Positions 53,299 through 61,305 of a DNA stretch of 64,000 bases are shown here, piece by piece. Where the stretch lies: the IMG/VR virus record IMGVR_UViG_3300042564_003366, positions 1 through 64,000 of that record. One strand, 5' to 3'. The stretch's first letter is position 1. Every line of letters begins with the position of its first letter. A program made the translations under genes and the position numbers. Below the pieces are notes generated by a model, which searched no databases, was not told the DNA's origin, and was given only the letters and a program-made list of their open reading frames with translations. Origin of the DNA: a virus.

Positions 53299-56200
53299 AT
53301 GGCATATAAAATAATATCATTAGGTACACCAGGTCAAATTGATGTGCCATCAACATGTTTAGGAACAACGGGTTTAACAAAATATATTGATGAAACTTTT
53401 GCTATAACAAATGGTTTAATAATCTATAATGATACAAATTTAACAACACGAACATATACATCTAATCCGGGGGGTTATTCATTAATAATAGATGGGTTGT
53501 TTAAGTATGCTGTAACATTTGACGAGAGTGGAACGGTTAGCGTAGTAACTAGTTGTGGGATACCAGCATCATTAACCCCAACACCAACAATATCAATAAC
53601 ACCAACAATAAGCATTACTCCTACAATAACACCAACAATATCAATAACACCAACAATAAGCATTACTCCTACAATAACACCAACTAATACAATAACGCCA
53701 ACTATTACTATTACATCATCGGTAACACCAACAGCAGGTTTATCTCCAACACCAACAACAAGTTTAACGCCAACCATAACACCAACCATAACTCCTACAA
53801 TAACAATTAGCCCAACGATATCATTAACACCCAAATCAACACCAATTGGCCCTGAATGTGATATTCCTATAACAATATTACCATTAGAAGTTATTTGTGA
53901 TCCAACAGATGCTACTTGGCCTAATTGTGATGATGGTCAAATTTCCTTAAAAATAAAAGGTGGTACGCCACAATATAAAATATATATAAATGGGGTTCTA
54001 ACAACTGAAGACCCAATAATTAATTTAAAACCAGGTGTTTATGAAATACGAGTGGTTGATTTTTATGGTGATTACATTGTAGTAATTTTTTGTGAAGTTA
54101 AATGCCCATCACCAATATCGCCAACCCCAACAAAGAGCGTTACACCTTCAAGAGTTACACCAACCCCAACAAAGAGTGTTACCCCTTCAAGAGTGACACC
54201 AACGCCATCTAAAACAAGGGTTACACCAACGCCCACAATGACACCTAGCCCAAGTGGTCAACCTTGTGTTGTTATGCTTATGGGGGTTGATGATAAATTG
54301 CTATATAGTTTTAGTTTAATTGGTGAAAATTGGTATGAAACACCAGAGCCAAAGATTTTTGATGTTGCGGCATATTCAGCAGCACACAATGGGGTATCAA
54401 CATGGGTTGTTGGTGGTGAGGCAACTGAAGCAAGGTTGGCTTATTCGTATGATGGGATAAATTGGACATCTATTGCAAACGGTTCATCTATATTTGAATC
54501 GAGATGTAGTGTAGTTATACATGATGGTAGTAAATTTATAGCAGGTGGTGGCGGTGACTACGGAGGTCAAATTGCAACATCGCCAGATGGAATTAGTTGG
54601 ACAGTTGTTGCAGAGGATCTTTTTGATGGTGGTGATTGTTTAACATTGTCATACAATGGTAGCATATATGTTGCTGGGGGTTCAGGTTTTATTACTAGTT
54701 TGGCTTATTCAAATGATGGAATTACTTGGTTGCCTATTGCTGGTAGTGGAGCATTAATGTTGCTTGTTAAATCTATTGCAACAAATTGTTCTGGGTTTGT
54801 TGCTGTTGGTGGTAACACTGATAATAGTCCTACGGGTAATACCATATTAACATCTGAAGATGGGATTAAATGGGTTGGTGAAGGTGTTGACGATATTGGT
54901 ACGGGTAATTCAGTTGTTTGGAATGGTTCAAATTGGGTTGCTGGTGGTGAAAGTTTTGGTGGTGTTTTGTCATCGTATATCGTTTCATCAGATAGTCATA
55001 CTTGGACACCAATTGAATTTGATACTATTGTAACTGCATTACATTGGAATAATAGACGATTGTTTTATGGTGGTGAACCAGATGGTAATTTACCAATTAA
55101 GAATTTATATAAGACAGCACCCCAACCAGGGAGTTACACAGATAAGAGTGATTTAATTACACCATATGCACAGAATATGGTTAATTTCATTTCATCTAGG
55201 TATTCTGGATGTTTGGGTTATAATGAAGATTGTATTCCGCCCGAACCATCACTTAGTGTAACACCATCTATAACACCAACAATAACACCAACCAAATCAA
55301 TAACAAGAACACCATCAATAACACCAAGTATAACGCCAACAATATCAATAACACCAAGTATTACACCAACAATATCAATAACACCAACAATTACGCCTAG
55401 TATATCAGTAACTAGAACCGTTACTCCAACAATATCTATAACAAAAACACCTACCCCAACGACAACAACGCAACCAGATGAGTGTGTTGTATTGGTTGTA
55501 GTTCCAAATGTACCAAATAACCCATTAGTATCTGATGGTGTTAAGGTTTATAGATTTAAAGTTGATACTGGTGCAACTACATTATATGCTGATTTAAAAG
55601 ATGTAAATAATGATCCAATATTTGCGAATGATATTGCGATGACCGAAACCAAATTCTGGTTATACAATGCATCAAACCCCAATATAATTCACGAGTATAA
55701 TATTACTAGATTACTTAACCCTTGGACTTATTCGTATAGTAGAAAAATAACAGCAGATGTTAATTTAGGTAAAGGATTAGCAGCAAAAAATAATACCACA
55801 TTAATTGGTGGGGGTTACACACTAGATTCAAATAATGTTTCCACGATATATGAATTTGATATATCTGGTTCTCAAGCAACTAAAAAGCCTCTTTTTGATT
55901 TACCAGGTGGGGGATCAATAGTTGAAGGTGATTTATATTACAATAAACAAAACGGTGTAATATATGCTGTTTATTACAGACTAATAAATGACCCAAATAA
56001 TCCAGGACAACAATTATTAGAATCAAATATTGGTATGTTTGACCCTAATAAGAATGGAGCAAATAAATTAGTTAGAAATTATACATTACCATTTAGCGGT
56101 GTTCTTACAATTTTCGTTGATAGAGGTAGACTCTTTATTGTTGAAAATCAAGAGGACACTAAAAATGTGGTTTATCAAATTGATTGGGTCACATTAGCAC

Positions 56201-59200
56201 CAACACTTTTTAATGTTAATGTTGGATTAACTGATTTGTTTAGGGGTGGTGCAGAGTCGGATGATTGTAGAAAAATATTATGTAATGAATTAGTCAAAAG
56301 TCAAGATTATGGTAATTATGGTTTCCCAATTGAATTTGAAATTCAATTAGATAGATTAGTGGGGGGGACCGTTAATTTTAAATATACTTCAGCAGATAAA
56401 CCAACAAGATTTATTCTTGTTTTTGATGGTCAACCAATTGTTGATACTGGGTATGTTGGTGCTCCAATATATGGGCATAAAGTTCCGCCACAAACAGCAG
56501 AAAGAAATTTATTTACAACATCTCTAAATGGTAAAATTGACCCAATAACGGGTAATTTTTATCCAAATTCTTCGACAACAGACCCAGCACCAGATAATTT
56601 CCCAAACATTAATCAAACGGCATTAAAATCGTTTATTAAGAATTCTTCAACATCAACTCTAGTAGTTAGAGTATATGCGCCATTAGACCAAACAATATGG
56701 TCATTTGAGGTTAGTTGTCCAATACCACCAACACCAACTCCAACGAGGACAAAAATTGTACCATCTTTAACCCCAACACCGACAAGACCAGACCCAGATG
56801 GGTGCATACCATGTAACAACAATGTTCAAATCAAGGGTACTCAAACATATGGTAAGAAATATTGTATTATAGTTCCAAATAATGGTTTGGTTGAATTTTA
56901 TTTTGAAACATATGTAAATCCTGATAGGTTTATTATTGAATATGAAGGTGAAATTATTGGAGACACAGGTTTTGTTGGATTAGAAGCTGATAGTGCAACT
57001 CCTGGGTTTGGTAGAGGTGGGGGTAATAGACTATTTTTCCAACGAGGTGTAGTTAATGATTTAGAACCTATTACTAATATAACATATCCAAATATTTTAG
57101 CAAGAGATACTTATAAAACCCCACCAAATGATGATTCTGTTGGGTATCCAGTTGTTCATAGTGTTAGTTATACACCTGAACAAATACAAGGTAATCCAAT
57201 GCCATTTGTAAAGGTAAGTACAGGTTATAATAATTGTGATTTTTGTCTATATGGTCCTTGTAGAGGTCAAGGGTTAACTGATAGCAAATGTGGAACCATT
57301 TCGTTTGTAAAAAATGGAGTGTCAGATAAAATATATGTTTATGCTTATGGACCAGAAAGTAATACTGAGTGGTTTTTTAGAATGAAATGCCCACAACCGT
57401 ATAAGTGTGATCAAGTTGTGTATCCTGATACAACATTTAATTGTTATTACAGCACTTACGCTATAAGTGGTGATACAGTTCCAGGTCTTGTTAGATTTGA
57501 GAGTATTTCTAAAAATACACCAGTTAGGTTTATCCTTAGAGACCTAAATAAGACACAAGTTGTTGATACTGGTTATATTGGTGATTTGAAATATAATATA
57601 GGTGGAGGTGAAAGAAATATTTTTAATACATCTTTGGTTGGTAAACTAGATCCCTACTTAAATCAAAATTATCCTATAGCATATGATGCACAAAATCCAA
57701 GACATATTAAAATAGCAGCAGATGGTTATCCTATTGTTTATGCGACAAATGAATTTGAAGAGTATTTTTATAAAAAAGATAATCAACCAATTACAGCATA
57801 TGTTGATGTTTTTGACCCATTATGCCAATATGATTGGGAGTTCATTGTATTGTGTCCTTGTGAATTGGATTGTTTTGATGATCCTACACCACCAGACCCA
57901 TCAGTATCGGTAACACCATTAAATAGTATCACACCAACACCTACTATAACTAAAACTATAACAAGTACACCATCAGTAACGCCAACGGTAGGGTTGTCTC
58001 CAACACCAACAAGAACGCAAGCACAACAACTTGATTGTTTTGATTGTTCTAATGTTCAATATGCAGGAGGGCAAGTATATCCAGCAAGGTATTGTTTTAA
58101 TATAGGTACAGATATAAATCAAGTTGTTCCTCTTAATTTTAATACAATAAATTACCCCGATAGGTATATTGTAAAATTTGATAATAATTTTGTTATTGAC
58201 ACAGGGTATGTTGGTTCAACTGGGTATGGTTATGGTGAACCATTAAGAGGTGATTTTATATCAACATTATTGGGTAAAATTGACCCAATTAGTGGTTTGG
58301 GTTATCCAGATGTTAATATACCAAATACTGAAAGTGATGGATTTCCAATCATTTTTGGTAGTAAGGTTACTTCACGTAATTTTGTAAAAAATACAAATAC
58401 TAATATTGTTTATGTTGAGGTTTATGCACCAATGTTAACAACACAATGGTCTTTCTCACTTGGGTGTGGAGTTAATAATCCAGATGAATTAATACAAAAT
58501 TCAGTATTAAGTCCAACATTAACACCTATGCCTAGTATAACCCCTACCTTAACGCAAACGAATAACCCATACGCAAATATATGTAGAGTGTTTTCTGCTG
58601 GTAGAGACTTAACGGGTAACAATAGATGTTTAGTTGCTTGTGAAACAAGTAGTCAAATATTTGGTAAATATTTAACATTTAATGGTTCTATTGGTTCTAT
58701 TTATTATGCTAATCAAACGGCATGTGAAACTAATAATCAAAGATTGTGGGGTTTTGAAAGGACATTTGTCGTAAATGGCATATGTTATACAATAAATGAT
58801 TCTGGGGCTATAGTTAGTTCAACTTTATGTCAAGTTGTAACCCCAACGCCAACACCATCAATAACACAAACAAATTCATCACAAGAATTAATTAATGCGT
58901 CTATTGTATTAGGTATTACGTTTACTGGTGTATATAGAATTTATTTTAACCAAAATTTAAGTGGGGTGACACAAACAGATAAATTAGTCAATTTACCTGA
59001 CAATAATTATACTGATATAGCAATATCAGGTACAAAACTTTGGTTAAATAGTATTTTGAATAATAGTATTGATGAATATAATATAACTTTATCGCCTTGG
59101 ACTTATTCATATAGTAGAACAATAAATATTTCTAATTATTTAGCAAGTGGTAATGGTCTAGCATATAAATCAAGTAATGTTCTTATTTCAGGAAATCAAG

Positions 59201-61227
59201 GAATATATGAGATTGATATAACGACTAATAATGGCTTGGAAACTTTATTATTTATGCTTCCAAATAATGGAGGGAATATTGTTTCAGAGGTCAATGGGGA
59301 TATTTTATATAATCCTACAAATGGTAATTATATTATTATATATAATACAATATATAGGGATAGTGGTGTTATTGAACATTATATTGGTGAGTTCTCATCA
59401 AATGGTTCATTGTTGAATAGGGTTACATTAAGTAGGGATGATTTCTATAGCATTTTTGCACAAAATCAGAAAACGTATGTTACTACAGTGACAAATGAGA
59501 TATTTGAATTAAACTCAAATTTTGATTTAGTTTATTTTGGTTTAATGGATGATATTAGCCTTAGAGGTGCGGCCAATTTAGAAAGTGCTATAATGCCAAT
59601 TCCACAACCTTCTATAACCCCATCAAAAACCCCATTCCCAACTAGAACAGCCACAAGGAGTGTAACCCCAACTAGAACGGTAACAAGAACTATATCAAGA
59701 ACTCCAACACCAACTAAATCATTAACACCAAGCATTTCAATCACACCAACCATAACACCAAGTATATCTATAACTCCGACTATAACACCAACTATATCAA
59801 ATACAAGGCCATTTGTTCCATCATTTTGTTCAAATTGTCAACCATCTGGACAATGGAGGCAGTATAATGCAGATTGTTGTTACCTTGTTGAAACATTACA
59901 AGTCAATACTCCAACATCAAATATTTATACAACTTCACCAAGCAAGTCTAATAATTACTCTATGTATGGTGCAAGATTTTATAATGATGGTTTCACAAAG
60001 GATGGTAGGGGCGAGATTTCTTATTTCTCAAATACATTAGACATTTGGGCAAACACATATTCACAAGATGGGTTTGGTCCTATGAATAGGAGCGGTGTTT
60101 GGGCAAGTAATATTGAAAATAAATGGGTAGGATTTGCAATTCCATTGGGTGGTAATGTTTCTGGAAAAAGATATTGGATTGGTATTGGAGCAGAAAATAA
60201 CTTCAAGATTATTTTAAATGGGGTTGAATTAATCAATACCACAACACCTCCAGCAACATATCCATTAACTGGGGATTCATATAAGTATTGGCATGTATAT
60301 CCAATTGATGTGTTTGCTGGAACAAGCATACTTGAAGTATATGGCTTAAATGATACTTATGGTTCATTTGGCTGCGAGGTATATGATAAGGATGTTTATG
60401 ATTTGATAAATGCAACATCAGTTGATAACTTGAATATTGTGTTTTCAACAATAACTAAACCTAATTTTGAGTTGGTTCAAAATTTATCAAACATATATTT
60501 AACAAATGGTTTTTCTTGTGCTACCAATTTCTCATATTCATCAATAAATAATAATTGCCAAAAGATATTAACTTGTTGTGATACGCCATCAGTTTCTTTG
60601 ACACCTAGTGTATCAATAACGCCAACAAAAAGTGTTACAATTTCACTCACACCATCAAGACCAATACCAACATATTACCAATCAACACTAAGTATTGTAA
60701 TAGATAGTGGTATCTGTGATAGTTGGGGAGTTATACCATTTGTTGATAAAGATTCTGTTTGTTCTAACTATAATGAATGTTTTACTGGTGTTACATCATC
60801 AAGCAGTGTTTCTTTATATATGACAAACAAAAGGACTCCACAAACACCAATAGTTGGGGATTTATTGTATGATTCAAATGGTGTAAAACCCCAAGCAGGT
60901 TGGTATATAACAAAAGATGGAATTACAAACAACACAAAGGTTATTTTTGTAAATTCAATTGGTATGTTATCTTCTTCTGAATTTTGTTTTGAAACCAAAA
61001 TAGCAAAAGGGCAAACCAATAATTCTTGTTCATCTTTGATTTATGATACAATAACAATTTATAAAACTTACAATTATCTTACAAATGTTTCAAAATTATA
61101 TAGAAGCCAAACAAATGCCCAAATGGGAGTTTCTGATTGGAATGGTTGGTACTATTTTGTGGCTGTTGATAGTAAAGTATTAACCATTGATTTTGATGGT
61201 GTTATTATTAATATTGAGCAATGTTAA
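53299..61227 (+). CDS. Giant multidomain Thr/Pro-linked fibre protein
   Basis: This 2642-residue protein is built like beads on a string, with globular domains separated by at least eight Thr/Pro linkers. The order includes an N-terminal beta domain (1-88) and an SprB-like repeat (about 186-271). A propeller follows (about 320-648) with five SxDGxxW-type blades (YSYDGINW, SPDGISW, SNDGITW, SEDGIKW). A second propeller-like domain (about 725-990) has a relative near 1870-2100. Four related sandwich domains carry RFIxxxxxxxxxDTGYVG (at about 1034, 1208, 1408 and 1620). A galactose-binding-like domain lies near 2190-2400 (RYWIGIGAENNFKIILNG). It is one of the longest phage fibre-like proteins I would expect. 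Confidence 0.75.
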   Translation: MAYKIISLGTPGQIDVPSTCLGTTGLTKYIDETFAITNGLIIYNDTNLTTRTYTSNPGGYSLIIDGLFKYAVTFDESGTVSVVTSCGIPASLTPTPTISITPTISITPTITPTISITPTISITPTITPTNTITPTITITSSVTPTAGLSPTPTTSLTPTITPTITPTITISPTISLTPKSTPIGPECDIPITILPLEVICDPTDATWPNCDDGQISLKIKGGTPQYKIYINGVLTTEDPIINLKPGVYEIRVVDFYGDYIVVIFCEVKCPSPISPTPTKSVTPSRVTPTPTKSVTPSRVTPTPSKTRVTPTPTMTPSPSGQPCVVMLMGVDDKLLYSFSLIGENWYETPEPKIFDVAAYSAAHNGVSTWVVGGEATEARLAYSYDGINWTSIANGSSIFESRCSVVIHDGSKFIAGGGGDYGGQIATSPDGISWTVVAEDLFDGGDCLTLSYNGSIYVAGGSGFITSLAYSNDGITWLPIAGSGALMLLVKSIATNCSGFVAVGGNTDNSPTGNTILTSEDGIKWVGEGVDDIGTGNSVVWNGSNWVAGGESFGGVLSSYIVSSDSHTWTPIEFDTIVTALHWNNRRLFYGGEPDGNLPIKNLYKTAPQPGSYTDKSDLITPYAQNMVNFISSRYSGCLGYNEDCIPPEPSLSVTPSITPTITPTKSITRTPSITPSITPTISITPSITPTISITPTITPSISVTRTVTPTISITKTPTPTTTTQPDECVVLVVVPNVPNNPLVSDGVKVYRFKVDTGATTLYADLKDVNNDPIFANDIAMTETKFWLYNASNPNIIHEYNITRLLNPWTYSYSRKITADVNLGKGLAAKNNTTLIGGGYTLDSNNVSTIYEFDISGSQATKKPLFDLPGGGSIVEGDLYYNKQNGVIYAVYYRLINDPNNPGQQLLESNIGMFDPNKNGANKLVRNYTLPFSGVLTIFVDRGRLFIVENQEDTKNVVYQIDWVTLAPTLFNVNVGLTDLFRGGAESDDCRKILCNELVKSQDYGNYGFPIEFEIQLDRLVGGTVNFKYTSADKPTRFILVFDGQPIVDTGYVGAPIYGHKVPPQTAERNLFTTSLNGKIDPITGNFYPNSSTTDPAPDNFPNINQTALKSFIKNSSTSTLVVRVYAPLDQTIWSFEVSCPIPPTPTPTRTKIVPSLTPTPTRPDPDGCIPCNNNVQIKGTQTYGKKYCIIVPNNGLVEFYFETYVNPDRFIIEYEGEIIGDTGFVGLEADSATPGFGRGGGNRLFFQRGVVNDLEPITNITYPNILARDTYKTPPNDDSVGYPVVHSVSYTPEQIQGNPMPFVKVSTGYNNCDFCLYGPCRGQGLTDSKCGTISFVKNGVSDKIYVYAYGPESNTEWFFRMKCPQPYKCDQVVYPDTTFNCYYSTYAISGDTVPGLVRFESISKNTPVRFILRDLNKTQVVDTGYIGDLKYNIGGGERNIFNTSLVGKLDPYLNQNYPIAYDAQNPRHIKIAADGYPIVYATNEFEEYFYKKDNQPITAYVDVFDPLCQYDWEFIVLCPCELDCFDDPTPPDPSVSVTPLNSITPTPTITKTITSTPSVTPTVGLSPTPTRTQAQQLDCFDCSNVQYAGGQVYPARYCFNIGTDINQVVPLNFNTINYPDRYIVKFDNNFVIDTGYVGSTGYGYGEPLRGDFISTLLGKIDPISGLGYPDVNIPNTESDGFPIIFGSKVTSRNFVKNTNTNIVYVEVYAPMLTTQWSFSLGCGVNNPDELIQNSVLSPTLTPMPSITPTLTQTNNPYANICRVFSAGRDLTGNNRCLVACETSSQIFGKYLTFNGSIGSIYYANQTACETNNQRLWGFERTFVVNGICYTINDSGAIVSSTLCQVVTPTPTPSITQTNSSQELINASIVLGITFTGVYRIYFNQNLSGVTQTDKLVNLPDNNYTDIAISGTKLWLNSILNNSIDEYNITLSPWTYSYSRTINISNYLASGNGLAYKSSNVLISGNQGIYEIDITTNNGLETLLFMLPNNGGNIVSEVNGDILYNPTNGNYIIIYNTIYRDSGVIEHYIGEFSSNGSLLNRVTLSRDDFYSIFAQNQKTYVTTVTNEIFELNSNFDLVYFGLMDDISLRGAANLESAIMPIPQPSITPSKTPFPTRTATRSVTPTRTVTRTISRTPTPTKSLTPSISITPTITPSISITPTITPTISNTRPFVPSFCSNCQPSGQWRQYNADCCYLVETLQVNTPTSNIYTTSPSKSNNYSMYGARFYNDGFTKDGRGEISYFSNTLDIWANTYSQDGFGPMNRSGVWASNIENKWVGFAIPLGGNVSGKRYWIGIGAENNFKIILNGVELINTTTPPATYPLTGDSYKYWHVYPIDVFAGTSILEVYGLNDTYGSFGCEVYDKDVYDLINATSVDNLNIVFSTITKPNFELVQNLSNIYLTNGFSCATNFSYSSINNNCQKILTCCDTPSVSLTPSVSITPTKSVTISLTPSRPIPTYYQSTLSIVIDSGICDSWGVIPFVDKDSVCSNYNECFTGVTSSSSVSLYMTNKRTPQTPIVGDLLYDSNGVKPQAGWYITKDGITNNTKVIFVNSIGMLSSSEFCFETKIAKGQTNNSCSSLIYDTITIYKTYNYLTNVSKLYRSQTNAQMGVSDWNGWYYFVAVDSKVLTIDFDGVIINIEQC
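53569..53850 (+). repeat. Thr-Pro repeat linker 1 of the giant fibre
   Basis: TPTISITPTI units are encoded by near-identical tandem DNA repeats (an exact 48-base-scale duplication of the block around 53590-53680). Confidence 0.82.
55247..55470 (+). repeat. Thr-Pro repeat linker 3 of the giant fibre
   Basis: This linker of about 75 residues holds TPSITPT, TPTISI and TRTPSI units between the first and second propeller-like domains. Confidence 0.82.
59601..59812 (+). repeat. Thr-Pro repeat linker before the C-terminal domains of the giant fibre
   Basis: This linker of about 70 residues starts with an Arg-rich half (TRTATRSVTPTRTVTRT), followed by the usual TPTITPSISITPTI half. Confidence 0.8.
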
Positions 61228-61282
61228 AAAAACAAAAATATGTCTATATATATAATATGAGCAAAATGATAAAATAACTATT

Positions 61283-61294
61283 TATTTATATAAT
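61283..61294 (+). promoter_or_regulatory. Candidate late promoter motif before the dual-protease fibre gene
   Basis: TATTTATATAAT; the core ends 15 bases before the ATG at 61306, with a second overlapping near-copy starting four bases upstream. Confidence 0.55.
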
Positions 61295-61305
61295 TTTAAA
61301 ATTAA

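Noticed and set aside
51187-53834. Minus-strand open frames opposite the Thr/Pro stalks (51187-51498, 53475-53834)
   Set aside because: These are mirror artefacts of Thr/Pro/Ile repeats (giving Val/Gly/Ile repeats), with no start context or separate conservation signal.
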